Source: Pycnococcus provasolii
Lineage: Eukaryota; Chlorophyta; Pseudoscourfieldiophyceae; Pseudoscourfieldiales; Pycnococcaceae
Reading direction: 5' to 3'
Assembly (NCBI GenBank): GCA_938743325.2
Contig: OW568877.1
Coordinates: forward strand, 496,001-560,000
DNA: 64,000 nt
The stretch's first letter is position 1, and the number at the start of each line of letters is the position of its first letter. Under the pieces are notes generated by a model. It had not been told where the DNA came from and did not search any database. It was given only the letters and a program-made list of their open reading frames with translations. The position numbers and the translations under genes were made by a program. Shown piece after piece: positions 9,981 through 21,500 of the stretch.

Positions 9981-12900
9981 ATGGTGGCGGCGGCGGCGGC
10001 GGCTCAGTCGGTGAGTCATGCGGCTTCACACGCGCGTCACTACCGTTTAGTAGGCGCTGCTGCTGCTGCCAAACGGAAGAATCACCGGAATCAGTCGGGA
10101 CGGCCTTCACTTCTCGGTCGATGCGCGCCGTCAGCGAACAACGTCAGTTCTGCCAACGCGTCTTCGACGACGACGACGACGACGACGACGACAACTTCGA
10201 CGTCGTACGAAGAAGAAGACCCTCTCCTGGCGGAAATTGCGGAACTCGAAGCGGCGGCGACGTCCGCCATCCAAGAACTCGAACAAGCCGCGGTGACGTC
10301 TCCCGAAAACATGGAAGAAGAAGATGACGAAGAAGACATCAGTGCTCTCGCGGAAGAGCTCGAGAACTTCAAGCTCGCGGACCTGAGGAACATTGCACGG
10401 TCGTATGGCATCAAGCTCACGGGAAATAAGAGCGAGCTGATTGAACGCATTGTTGCCTTCACGGAGCAGCAGGAGCAAGAAGACGACGAAGAAGGTCAAG
10501 ACGACGACGACGACGACGACGAAGTCGACGACGACCTTGTCGCGGCTGCGATAGCGGAGGCGGATGCCGCAGTCTTGGCGCAGGAACCTTCTCCTTCGCT
10601 TGAAAACACCACTCCGTTGTTCAAGTTCATGGGAGCATTCACCGGCGTTGATGTCGTCCCTGCACCACCACCGCCGCCACCACCATCTCAACCTCAACCT
10701 CAAGCAGGAAAGAAAGATGACGCGACTCCTTCGCCATCCACACACCTCCCTCCGCTGTTTAAGTTTATGGGAGCATTCACCGGCGTGGACAGCACCTCCG
10801 CCTCCGCCTCCGCCTCCGCCGCCTCCGCCTCCGCCTCACAACAGCCGACGCCGCAACCGCAGCACGAATTTCCGACATCCTCACCCTCGGCATCATCCTC
10901 ATCCGGGGTACGTTTCGAGCAGGTTCACGTCGACGCGTCCGTGCAAACATCGGGCGACGGCATCGCGCGTATGCAGATGGAGCTCGGTCCATACTCCGAC
11001 GCACTGAAGCACAGGCACCATCTGTACTGCAGTATGGCGCACACGCTGTCGACCGACGAGGGTGGACTGGACACCTTCTCCGCCTCTGGGTACGAGCGAT
11101 TTGGACTTCACCAAGTGGGCGAGGTGGTTCTTTACACGGAATGGGCACCGAGAGCGCAGCAGCTCAGCCTCGTGGGCGATTTCAACGACTGGGATGAGCA
11201 GGCTAATGTGGGAGAGGTGGACTCGTTCGGAGTTTGGACCGTTCGTGTACCAGCATCGCAGCTGAAGCATGGAATGCGAGTGCGCACTTGCATTGAGACG
11301 CAGGAGGGTGAGCGCTTCACGCGCATTCCGGCGTACGTGCGTGCCACCGCGCCCGAGGCGACGGGTAAGCCATACTTGGATGGAATCTTCTACAATCCAC
11401 CCGCGGAGGAGGAGTACGTTTGGCAGAACGAACGCCCAGCTCGCGATGGGAGAAGGCTCAAGATTTACGAGGCTCACATTGGCATGAGCGGAGAGGAGGC
11501 GAAGGTGTCCACATTCAAGGAGTTCAAGGAACAGGTCGTGCCTCAAGTTGCCAAATTAGGGTATACCGCGATTCAAATTATGGGAGTCGCGGAGCATGCC
11601 CTGTATGCCAGTTTCGGGTATCAGGTGACGTCGTTCTTCGCGCCGAGTCACAGGTTTGGCACGCCCGAGGATCTCAAGGAGCTCGTCGACAGCATTCATG
11701 GACACGGCATGGTTGCGATGCTTGACGTCGTGCACGCGCACGCGTCATCGAACACGCAGGATGGACTGAACATGTTCGACGGGTCGGATGCGCACTACTT
11801 CCACCCAGACCCGCAGAGAGGATATCACAGCGACTGGGGAACGCGCGTGTTCGACTACGGAAATCGAGAGACTCTGCGCTTTTTGCTGTCGAATCTTCGC
11901 TACTGGGTTCAGGAGTTTGGCTTCGACGGCTTTCGCTTCGACGGCGTCACGAGCATGCTGTATCACCACCACGGCATACGGTGGGCGTTTCTCGGAGGAA
12001 CGAGCGAGTACTTCGACAGCCACTGGGCAAACGAGGAGGCAATCGTGTACATGAAGCTGGCAAACACGCTTGTGCGCTCGCTGCTTCCTGACTCTTGGTC
12101 CGTTACCGTTTGCGAGGATGTGAGCGCGTTCCCAGGCTCCACGGCAGCGGTGGCGACTGGAGGGCTTGGGTTCGACTACCGCCTTGCCATGCACATCCCC
12201 GACGAGTTTATGAGCTTTGCCAAGGCTACGTACGAGATGGATGATGGGGCGCAGTTCCATCCTAGCCGCGTCGCGGGCACACTGCTGAATAGAAGGGCGC
12301 GGGATGCTACCGTCGCGTACGTCGAAAGCCACGACCAGGCGATGGTGGGAGGGCAGAGCTTCATGTTCGCGCTCGCCGACTTGCACATGTACGATGGCAT
12401 GAATATTGATTCGGAGAATCGATTCGTCTACCGCGGATGTGGACTGCACAAGACGATTCGATTTGCAACGCTGTGTTTAGGTGGCGACGCTTACATGACT
12501 TTCATGGGCAACGAATTTGGGCACCCTGAGTGGATTGACTTTCCCTCGGAAGCAAATGGGCAAAGTCACGAAAAGGCTAGGAGGCAGTGGTCGCTTCGCG
12601 ATCCCAGCGCCGGCCTGAAGTACGCCGGCCTCGAGGCGTGGGATGGTGCGATGCTCGACTTGGAGACTGAGTTCGCCCTACTTGGACGTTGCACCGTGAC
12701 GCGTGTTGACGACGAAACGGGCTTGCTTGTTTGGGAAGCTGGCAACGGAGAGCTTGTCTGTGTCGCGAATCTGAAGGGAGCGCACCTGTACGACGCACGC
12801 GTAGGCGTGCAGCGCTTCGGCGAATACAACATGCGATTGGACTCGGATGCGCCGGAATTTGCGGGCAGTCGTGAGGGCGAGTACGGCCGCGCATTCGCCA

Positions 12901-13109
12901 GCGTGCATTCCGATGCGCACATTCCATGGGATGGGCAGGACTGCAGTCTCACTGTTCATGACATCCCGCCGTGGTCAGTGCAAGTGTTCAAGCTCGATCC
13001 TGACACGGAGAGGTCATTCATTCCCGTGACGCACTACGAGCATCACGACGACTCGTGGGCCAGCGGGGGTGATTACGATTACATCGACGATAGTGAGTGC
13101 TATTTCTAG
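9981..13109 (+). CDS. glucan-branching-enzyme-like protein (SAP-like + CBM48 + GH13), probably plastidial
   Basis: A 1,042-aa protein from ATG 9981. The N terminus is Ala/Arg/Ser rich like a transit peptide. A SAP or Rho_N-like helix-loop-helix is at residues ~129-158 (FKLADLRNIARSYGIKL). The sequence LFKFMGAFTGVD occurs twice (~214 and ~260) in a Pro/Ser-rich linker. CBM48 is at ~380-460 (WAPRAQQLSLVGDFNDWD). The GH13 barrel includes LDVVHAHASSN, GFRFDGVTSML with the nucleophile Asp (~653), CEDVS with the general acid Glu (~711), and VESHDQAM with the third acid (~783). GNEFGHPEWIDFP is a strong branching-enzyme signature. The family cuts alpha-1,4 glucan and makes alpha-1,6 branches during starch synthesis. 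The CED, where GED is usual, and the added SAP-like domain suggest a divergent (class III-like) member; activity is likely, not shown. Confidence 0.85.
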   Translation: MVAAAAAAQSVSHAASHARHYRLVGAAAAAKRKNHRNQSGRPSLLGRCAPSANNVSSANASSTTTTTTTTTTSTSYEEEDPLLAEIAELEAAATSAIQELEQAAVTSPENMEEEDDEEDISALAEELENFKLADLRNIARSYGIKLTGNKSELIERIVAFTEQQEQEDDEEGQDDDDDDDEVDDDLVAAAIAEADAAVLAQEPSPSLENTTPLFKFMGAFTGVDVVPAPPPPPPPSQPQPQAGKKDDATPSPSTHLPPLFKFMGAFTGVDSTSASASASAASASASQQPTPQPQHEFPTSSPSASSSSGVRFEQVHVDASVQTSGDGIARMQMELGPYSDALKHRHHLYCSMAHTLSTDEGGLDTFSASGYERFGLHQVGEVVLYTEWAPRAQQLSLVGDFNDWDEQANVGEVDSFGVWTVRVPASQLKHGMRVRTCIETQEGERFTRIPAYVRATAPEATGKPYLDGIFYNPPAEEEYVWQNERPARDGRRLKIYEAHIGMSGEEAKVSTFKEFKEQVVPQVAKLGYTAIQIMGVAEHALYASFGYQVTSFFAPSHRFGTPEDLKELVDSIHGHGMVAMLDVVHAHASSNTQDGLNMFDGSDAHYFHPDPQRGYHSDWGTRVFDYGNRETLRFLLSNLRYWVQEFGFDGFRFDGVTSMLYHHHGIRWAFLGGTSEYFDSHWANEEAIVYMKLANTLVRSLLPDSWSVTVCEDVSAFPGSTAAVATGGLGFDYRLAMHIPDEFMSFAKATYEMDDGAQFHPSRVAGTLLNRRARDATVAYVESHDQAMVGGQSFMFALADLHMYDGMNIDSENRFVYRGCGLHKTIRFATLCLGGDAYMTFMGNEFGHPEWIDFPSEANGQSHEKARRQWSLRDPSAGLKYAGLEAWDGAMLDLETEFALLGRCTVTRVDDETGLLVWEAGNGELVCVANLKGAHLYDARVGVQRFGEYNMRLDSDAPEFAGSREGEYGRAFASVHSDAHIPWDGQDCSLTVHDIPPWSVQVFKLDPDTERSFIPVTHYEHHDDSWASGGDYDYIDDSECYF

Positions 13110-13249
13110 CGATTTTAATCAATCAACGTATCATTTTTTTAATGGTAGTATACTTTCTTTTAGTATTTACAACAATTTCACACACTTTATGTTAGTGTCT
13201 CTCTCTGTATATATATATGTATATATGCAACAGTAATGATTTTAATATT

Positions 13250-14666
13250 TCAATCGTCGTCATCGCCATAGCCGAATGACTCGCCTCGGCGGCGAATGGC
13301 TGCAAAGATCGCGTCGTTGCGACTAAGTGGCGTAGACGACGACGACGACGACGACGAAGGTGTGGCAAGTCCAGCGACACAATTCGCTGAGCGTGGACGG
13401 CTCTGCACCTTGCGACTCTGTTCCTTCTGCTCCTTCTGCACATCCTTGATCACCGCATCGTAATTCGTGAGGAACGAACCCACAATCTTAAGATTAGCGA
13501 GAGGATCGTCCGATGCTGATGGCGTGGAGCTCGCATTCGTGTCGCCAAAATAAAGCGCGAGCTCGCGAAGATTCGATAGCGTTGTCTCCGTAGCCTGCTT
13601 CAACTCGTGCACCTTTATCTGAGCATCGGTGCAGAATGTCGCCGTCGCTTCGTGGAAACGGTCGAGATCCACAGACGTCGCCGTCGGGGAGCCATCCTGT
13701 TCATGATTGGATATCTCACGCTCGACGCTTGCGTAGCCGTTCGTGAGAGACTCTACCTGGCCGGTAGCAATCTGAAGGTTCAAATTGAGCACCTTCTTTG
13801 TCGCCGCAAGTTCGGAGCTCAGCAGCGCGGCAGTCGCACTCCTCTTCAGAACCTGCCTCACGACAAAATGAAGCAGACTTACCTTCCTGTCCACGCCAGA
13901 CTTCACATCTCGCAGCTGTAGGAGCGTCTCGAGGTGAAAACCTGCGGCACCACCACGGTACGTTCCTGCATTCAGATGATTGCCAGACGCCAGCACCGTC
14001 TGAAGGAGAAGCTTGAAGTCCTTGCTTGCCATCACCGACTTGATTGCAGCATCAACGGTGCCTAGCGTTGCACGGATCGAGGCAATGCGTTCGTCGAGTG
14101 TTGCACGGAACAACATCACCTTGATTCTTTGTGCGAGACGTGGCACGTCCTTTATCACAAGGAAGAACTGCTCGACCGTTCCGAGCAGAGTTGGGTCGCC
14201 CTTGTGACCCTCAATCATCCGGACTTCCTCGCGTGATGGCATCGCCTCCTTCAGCGTCTCGAGAGCTTCGACGCTTAGGTCACAATCATCCATCCGCAGG
14301 AGCGCACTTCGAATGCCCTCGTGCTTCAGCTTTTTGATGGCTGCAAGCTTGATGCTCAAATTGTACGCGCGCTTCGTCTCGACGAGCTGCACCACCTCCT
14401 TCATTTTCTTCTCCCTGGGCGACGGCAACCTTGCGCTCTTTGGCTTTGGTTCCTCTTTCTGGAACAGCGTCTCAAGCTCCTTGAGATCCAGGTCGGGCTG
14501 CTCAGCATCAGTTTTCCAAACGCCAGTCCCATGCACAGCCTTACCGAGCGCCTTCCAGTGCACACTTTTGAATTGATTCGTTTTAGGCATCATCGCGGGT
14601 GTCAACCTCGATCCAGGCGGAGGCGGTGGCGGCGGCGGTCCCTTCCTGCCACCTGGAGGTGGAGGG

Positions 14667-14698
<32 letters not shown>

Positions 14699-17125
14699 AC
14701 CCGGCCTGCCGCCTGGTGGCGGTGGTGGCGGCGGCGGCGGTGGAGGAGCCTTTGTTCCACTTGCAGCTGGTGGCGATGGTGCTGACGGTGGCGTTGGCGG
14801 CCGAGGCGGTGCGATAGCTGCGGATGCACTTTGCAGAGTCGGTGGTGGCGATGCTTTCTTTTCACGTGAAGAAGGAGGGGCTGGCGGCGAAACGGGCTTC
14901 GTTGATTTGGATGCTGAAAATGGGTGTGAGGACGACGGCGATGTTGACGACGACGACGCAGGCGAAGACGACGATACCGGATCATTCTTATCTGTAGCAG
15001 CACTCTTAACAGCTGACGAGGGAACGAGCACAAAACCTTCCTTTGACTTTGACGGCATTTTTGCGGCAGAACCATACGTGCTTTTTGAAGAATCCGAGGG
15101 CACAAGCATCATACCCTGCGGGATTGACACCCTTGCAGATTTTACCTCAGCCTCCAATGCACGCAAAGCGCCGTGAGCATCCTCCGTCGCAAAGTGCAAG
15201 CTTGAATCAATTCGCGTACCTTCTTTGTTTGTTGTTCGCACCTGAACAAAGAATTCGGCAAGATGCCGTGGACGCATAAAGATTATGTCCATGTACGTCC
15301 GACGCGCACGTGCCACACCCCACTCGCGAACATGGCGCAGCGGTACTTGCAGAATTGCGTCGGCATCTATTTCATCGGCGTTGTCGTCGGTGAAGAGCGC
15401 ATTTGTATGGAGTGCCTTGGCAGGCTCCGTCTTACAGACGCGTATTCCAGCATTGGCAACTTGAAGAAAGGCATCGTCTCCCTGCGAGAGGCTTGGGCTG
15501 AGCAATCCAGTACTGTCAGCCATGAGTTTGACCCACTTGCCGTAGCGCGGAGTAATTATCGCAGGAAGAGGCGTGATAGGAGGTGTAATCGCGGGAACTC
15601 CGACGACGACCGTACGGCGATTGTAGCGCAGGCATCTTCGCACGAGCCATAGCAGAGTCAGAACGAGCGCGGCCATGATCACAAACCCCAGTGGCGATGC
15701 AAGCGACGGGTGAGCGAGAACCAAGACGTTCCCACACGGCGCCACGTCGCTGCCAAAGAGCCTCGTGACGAAATCTCCTCCCACGAAAGCAACCGAGGCT
15801 GTGCAAATCTTGGTAGAAGGTGGCAGGTGTAAGCGACCCGTATCATCTTCGATTCTTGGCTCTGCTGCGGAAGCGTCGGAAGGAGTGCCCGATGTGCAAT
15901 GTCGCGTACTTGTGTCCGTCACAGGTTTGGATTCTATGCCAGCAACGTGCTCCGCCAAGTCATCTGCGCCGACATGCCTGATAATGTCGGCGTTGGCGTC
16001 GGTGAATGTAGCATCCACGTCGCTTCGTACATCCGCGGCTTCTGTAGAACCATCACCAAAAGATACCTCAGAGGCACGCTGAATCGACGACGCCACGTTT
16101 CCCTTGACACTTACCGCGCGAGAAGCGACGTTGGACCCCTCATCGCTGCGTGACGCTTTTGTGCTTAGCTTACCCAATGCGTCGTCTGACATCGTCGTTC
16201 GATCGGTGGGTGCGGTGGTTATGAATGCCTCGGTGCGGGTGTCATCCGAGGAGTCATTTGCTGTGGTAGGTGAAGCGGTTGGTGGAGTTATAGGCGGCTC
16301 ATGGGAAGTCTTGCTTGTGATGTCGACTGTAGTGGTAGGTGGAGCGGTGGGTGCGATTATGGGCGGCGTCGTCGGCGGAGGCTCCGCGTGAGTGTCACCA
16401 GAGGCGTCGACGGAGGCAGCAGCAGTGGCCGGTGCGTCGGCTGGCGGCGGTGTCGTCGGCGAAGGCTCCGCGTGAGTGTCACCAGAGGCGTCGACGGAGG
16501 CAGCAGCAGTGGCCGGTGCGTCGGCTGGCGGAGGTGTCGTCGGCGAAGGCTCCGCGCGAGTGTCACCAGAGGCGTCGGCGGAGGCAGCAGCAGTGGCCGG
16601 TGCGTCGGCTGGCGGCGGTGTCGGCGGCGGAGGCTCCGCGCGAGTCGTCTTAGCACTGACATTGACAATACTCGGGTCAAGCAAACTCTGCGCAATCAAC
16701 CGCTGCGAGCTCGCTTGCGCCTCCGGCTCCGGCTCCGGTATTTTTTTCGCTTTCTCTTTCTCATACCTCCATCTGATTTCCCTAGCAAATCGGTCACGTT
16801 CAAACCTGTCCTGTTCCTGGCTTGCTCGCAGTGACTCTTCGCGCATGCGTCTTTGTTTTTCGCGTAGTTCTGGCGGTCTGTCCTTGTTGCTGTCTCTGTA
16901 CGTGAACGTCTTGCGCGGGTTATCCGCTGAGAACTTAAGTCTTCTCCTTTGCGGCCCCCTATTATTATTATTAACAGGCTCATCAACACCCAGGCCCAAC
17001 AAGTTCATGTCCAAAGTACCTAAGTCACCACCAAAGTCTCCCTCCACGTCCACGTCCACGTCCACGTCCACGTCCTCGTCCACGTCCGGAGACGGAGACG
17101 GAGACGGAGACGTCGGTGACGCCAT
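13250..17125 (-). CDS. formin (FH1-FH2) with transmembrane segment
   Basis: 1,291 aa from ATG 17125; an upstream TTG is only frame extension. The order is: acidic DVDV repeats at the N terminus; a basic Glu/Arg segment; three to four copies of a ~28-residue Thr/Pro/Ala/Asp repeat (bases ~16370-16640); a hydrophobic stretch at ~475-498 (LGFVIMAALVLTLLWLVRR) that looks membrane-spanning; a possible PH-like fold at ~520-680; an FH1 proline-run domain at ~770-850; and an FH2 domain from ~860 (FKSVHWKALGKAV...) to near the end, with the long coiled post region. Formins nucleate and elongate unbranched actin, using profilin-actin through FH1. A membrane-anchored layout recalls plant class I formins, but the FH2 is preceded by a PH-like region rather than a short linker. 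Convergent with the branching-enzyme gene. Confidence 0.85.
16370..16640 (-). repeat. in-frame tandem repeat within the formin gene
   Basis: Three near-identical ~84-bp units, with a diverged fourth, encode a repeat rich in Thr, Pro, Ala and Asp (DTHAEPSPTTPPPADAPA core). Frame is maintained, so the repeat length is a multiple of three. Copy number could vary between strains. Confidence 0.8.
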
Positions 17126-17637
17126 GGCAAGGACACGAACACACACAAATGAGGGGGGCAACGACCTGTGCCACGTGCAAGACCTTCACCGTCGAAGGGG
17201 GGGGGGGACAAGGCGCTCCCGAACCCTAACCCTAACCCTAACCCTAATCCCCTAATACCCTAATACCCTAATCCCCTAATCCCCTAATCCCTAATCCCCT
17301 AATCCCCTAACCCCTAATCCCCTAATCCCCTAATCCCCTAACCCCCTAATCCCCTAATCCCCTAACCCCTCTTAGCCCTAAAGTAGCCCTAATCCCCTAA
17401 TCCCCTAACCCTAATCCCCTAATCCCCTAATCCCCTAACCCTAATCCCCTAATACCTAACCCTAATACCCTAATCCCGTCGTCGTTTCCTATTACCGGGT
17501 AGGGTAGTACGGTATTAGGGTATTACGTAGGGCTACTTCCTAGGGTTAGGGTTAGGGCCGCCGCCTTGTTCATTCCGCCGCCATTCGTTCTCGTTCCCCC
17601 GCCTAATAGGCCTAATAAGAAAAAGGTAACACTTAAC
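17126..17637. repeat. telomere-like CCCTAA array in a divergent promoter region
   Basis: The interval between the formin and NOL12 starts is largely CCCTAA, CCCCTAAT and related units, from about 17222 to 17480, followed by TTAGGG copies in the other orientation at about 17541-17557. It is clearly degenerate rather than a clean telomere, and genes continue on both sides. Two explanations are possible: an interstitial telomeric sequence left by end repair, or an expanded telo-box-like promoter element. Confidence 0.85.
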
Positions 17638-18348
17638 ATGGTTGCTCCGAAGCACGACTCCTTTAAGCACTCCTCTCCTGCTCGAAGTCGTGGTGGTAAT
17701 GGTGGTCGTACGAGTGGTGGTGGTAGGAGTGGTGGTGGTAGGAGTGGTGGTGCTTCCACCAGTAAGAAGTTTAAAGGAAGGCCGCGCATCGGGGATGTCT
17801 CCCATGTCGCCGTCGGAGGCGTCGTGAAGTTCGACCCCGCGGCGCGCCGCGAGTACGTCACCGGGTTCGCCAAAAGAAAAGCGCAAAGACGCAAGGACGC
17901 AACCATCGCACTGGCGAAAAAGGCGCAGGCGGAGAAGCTACAGGCGCGCAAGAGTGTGCGCGAGGAGAGGGCGAGCAAACTGCGTGAGGTTGGATTCCAG
18001 TTTGAAGAACAGGACCAAGCGCGCGAGGAGGCGAGGGGGAGAATGGCTTCGACGCGTGAGCTACCCGGTGCATCCCAGGCGACGTATGGCGAAGTGGCGG
18101 TAGTAACCGAGCCCATGACACTAGCGGACGAGCCTGGTGCGACTGGTGGCTCCGCACCCAGACCAAAGTCGTTACGAGGAGATATGCCGGCGCCAACAAT
18201 TACTAAGCAGCCTCGGAGGAGCGAAAAGGCGCTTCTTAGAGCTGGGCAGAAGATCCTTGCAAAAGGAAAAAAGACAGGCCCTGCTCGTTCGAAAAAGTCG
18301 TCGGGCGCGTCCGGTGGCAAGACGAAACGGCGAAATCTAAAGCGATAA
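17638..18348 (+). CDS. NOL12/Rrp17 (Nop25) family ribosome-biogenesis protein
   Basis: 236 aa from ATG 17638. A Gly/Arg/Ser-rich N-terminal tract (residues ~15-45) is followed by the family core FDPAARREYVTGFAKRKAQR and a long basic/acidic helix containing ARKSVREERASKLRE. The C terminus is Lys/Arg rich with nuclear-localisation character. NOL12/Rrp17 proteins act in the nucleolus in pre-rRNA processing; yeast Rrp17 is a 5' to 3' exonuclease. The family core fixes the call, while activity is inferred. TGTAA lies at 18393-18397. The CCCTAA array directly upstream matches the known plant link between telo-boxes and ribosome-related genes. Confidence 0.8.
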   Translation: MVAPKHDSFKHSSPARSRGGNGGRTSGGGRSGGGRSGGASTSKKFKGRPRIGDVSHVAVGGVVKFDPAARREYVTGFAKRKAQRRKDATIALAKKAQAEKLQARKSVREERASKLREVGFQFEEQDQAREEARGRMASTRELPGASQATYGEVAVVTEPMTLADEPGATGGSAPRPKSLRGDMPAPTITKQPRRSEKALLRAGQKILAKGKKTGPARSKKSSGASGGKTKRRNLKR

Positions 18349-18519
18349 CGAGATGTGTGACCAGCACCTCAGTGAAATGTACACGATCCTCATGTAACCA
18401 TATTCAAGTCGTCATATGCACAAGTTCTTTTCAAATCGTCTACAAAATGAACATTCGTGTGTGTGGCACAACGGGGGGTGGCGGTGGCAAGAAGAAGAAG
18501 ATGCGCGCCTTCCTTCCAT

Positions 18520-21500
18520 TCACCGCAGTTTCGTCGCACCCATTTCGGCGAAGCGAGTCTGCAGCTTCTGCAGCGTCGGACTGTCTTCCATGAGAGTGCG
18601 GTGCTTCGGAAGCTCAGCCTCCTCCTTCTTGCGCCTCTCCTCTCCTCTCTCCTGCGTCTCTTCATCAGGTGTGAGGAACACGGGAGTGAAGGGAAGGCGT
18701 CCCTTGTATCCCTTGCGGTGTCGAACGCCGTACGGCGAGAAAAATTTTCTGTAATGGTCAACGTTCATCATCCAGAATTTCGGATCACTTGGGCCCACCT
18801 CGAAGCCACCCTTGTCCCAGCCAGAGTAGTGCTCTCCCATCTCGGTGGAGCCAGCGATATGGTGATTCCACTCGTCGAGGTTATTTCCCTGGAATATGGC
18901 GTAGCCCTCGTCGGAGATCTCAACCGTGCGAGGCATCCAGAGGGGCTCGCCCACGTGCACCTGGTTCGGATCAGCCGTCGGGTCGTGCGACCTCTCGAAT
19001 TTCCACGGATGCGGACCCTCGAGAGGAGCCAGGTTTGTTGCGTCCCACTTGGCGCCTTCTCCGTGTCGATTCACCTGCTCCTTTGCCAACTCGTGTGCCT
19101 TGCGGCCAACGCCCGCCGCATCCCACTCCTGTTCGCGCATAATCTGGCGGAACCAAGGCTCGGTCAAGACCGTACTCGTTCGGGCATGCTCGCCGTGGAT
19201 GATGCGCTCCAGGGGCGTGGAGTTGTACATCATGTTCGGGTACTGGATCGCGAATGTGCAGAAAGCAACCTTGGATCCAATGCGAGCCTCCTTCTCCCTT
19301 CGTCGGAAGTCCTCGCTCAGACGGTACATGTTTCCCTCCCTGGGCGGGCGCTCCTGCGCAAACACCACCGTGCCATTGCTCGCATTCGCATGCACAGATC
19401 GCACGCGACCTGCACGATCGATGCTCTCCTTGTGCTCCTCAAGCAGCTCGCGGATTCGATCACCCTCCACTCGCGCATTTTCGTTCGTCGCGAGCTCCTC
19501 GGCAATGATTTGGATCACGGGAAGTAGCTTTAGCACGCGCTCCTTTGCACCCTCGTAGGCAACAGCTTGCACCTGCAGAATGCCAATGTCGATCGACGTC
19601 AGAACGTGGTCGAGAAGGGCGTGCGTGGGATCAACCTTGTGCGTATCCTTTGGCCCGATTTTGCCCTGTGCCCATCGAACGGCGGATGTACGATCAGCCA
19701 CGAACTCGTCCGTGTTGAAGACACTTAGCGGATCCTCCCACGCGTTTTGCACCTCCGACATCTTGCGGTGCTTGCCGTCGTCGCTTGAGCGCAACGTGCG
19801 ATCCTTCGGCTTACCCCATCCTTTGCCGAGCAGCCCAGATCGCTCTTTGGGAGGCAGTCCTCCGCTTTCCATCACAATCCACCGCGCAAATTCCGCGCAC
19901 ACCCACGTTTCGTTTGCGGTAAATGGCGTGACGCCCGCCTTGCCGTATAGCACTTCCTCAATCGCGCGACCTGTGTAATTGAGCTCAATCTCGCGGAAGT
20001 AGTTTGGCAGCAGGTCCGTCATGCGAATGTCAATAGGCCCGGGCTTGTTTGGCTTGCCTTCCCTGTTCAGGTACAGATACGGCTCAATTTCAATACGCGC
20101 CGGAATCTGGTCAGTGGGATTCACGCTGACGTAGTTGACATCGTCGCCCTCGTACGCTCCACAGACGGCGCGCGCGGCATAGATGAGCGATACGTGACTG
20201 CGCACACGAGTGCCCACGGGCATGGGCATTCTGTTCAGGCCGATGGTGTACCTGTCGAATGCCTTCATGAAGTCTCGGTAATTAGCCTCTCTTCTCCCCT
20301 CGCGAACGGTGATGATCGCCGTCTCGTTCAGCAAGTTCACGAGCTCGGCGCCGCTAAATCCGGACGTTACCCTTGCCATGTCCTCGAACATCTGTTCGCG
20401 CACCTTGTCGTCCTTCGGGAGGCTTCCAAGATACCGCTTGCCGTGAACTTGGAGAATCTTCTTGCGATTCGACTCGTTCGGCTCCGTCACCGCAATGATC
20501 ATATCAAACCTGCCCGAACGAAGGAGAGCCTGGTCGAGAGATTCAGGTCGGTTTGTGGCAGCCATGAAGATGATGCCCTCGTTCGACGACTTGCCCGTGT
20601 CCGGGTCGACGCTGCCGTCAAGCTCGTAGAGCATGCGTATGAGCCCCATCTCTCGCTCACGCGAGCCGCTGTCGAGATCACCCTGTCCCAGCGGCCGTCG
20701 TGCCGCGCCAATCGTGTCAATCTCATCGATGAAAACAATGCTCGGTTTGGCAGCACGCGCTTGCTTGAACAGGTCAGCCATGCGGCTGGCTGCGATGCCC
20801 TCGTACATCTCCACGAACTCGCTTCCCGAGATGGAGAAGAAGGGAACTCCAGCCTCTCCGGCGATGGCGCGAGCCACCATCGTCTTCCCTGTTCCCGGCG
20901 GTCCGTAGAGAAGAATTCCCTTCGGTGGTTCGATATCCATCTCCTCGTAAAGAGGACTCGTCTTCATGAACGCGTTGATGGCATCCTTCAGAGGCTCCAG
21001 GACGTGGTCGATGCCCGCGACGTCGTCGAAAAGCACGCCTGTGGTGCCACGTCCTCCGATGCCAAAGTTAAGGTTTTCCTTGTCAAGGATCTGCTCTTGG
21101 AACAGCGGGTCGTCGACGTCGAGGTTGAAGATTTTCGCGCGCGCCTTGATGAAAGCCTCCTCCACCTCCTCCTGCTCCGGCTTGCCTGGCTCGGGGATGA
21201 GCGGCACGATAAAGTCGTACACGGCACGCACAGCCATGGCGAAGAGGATGGTCTTTGCCTGCGTGAATGCGATGGCGTAGTACGCGTGCGGTGCGTGTGG
21301 CACCATGGCAAGGTGGCACGTCGAGTGCTTGAAGAAGTTGGGAACGGCGCGTCCCTCGTGGTCAATCTGTGGCCACGTGTTTTTGATGAGCGACATGAAG
21401 TGCCCGTCGTCCCACACATCGGCGGGAAGGTAGCAGAGAAATCGCTCCTTCTCCACGCTCAGCTCAGGGTTCTCGCTGGAGGAGAGGTACTGCCTCATGG

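Noticed and set aside
17222-17557. A true chromosome end at the CCCTAA array
   Set aside because: The units are degenerate and appear in both orientations, and normal genes continue on both sides; an interstitial or promoter-type tract fits better.
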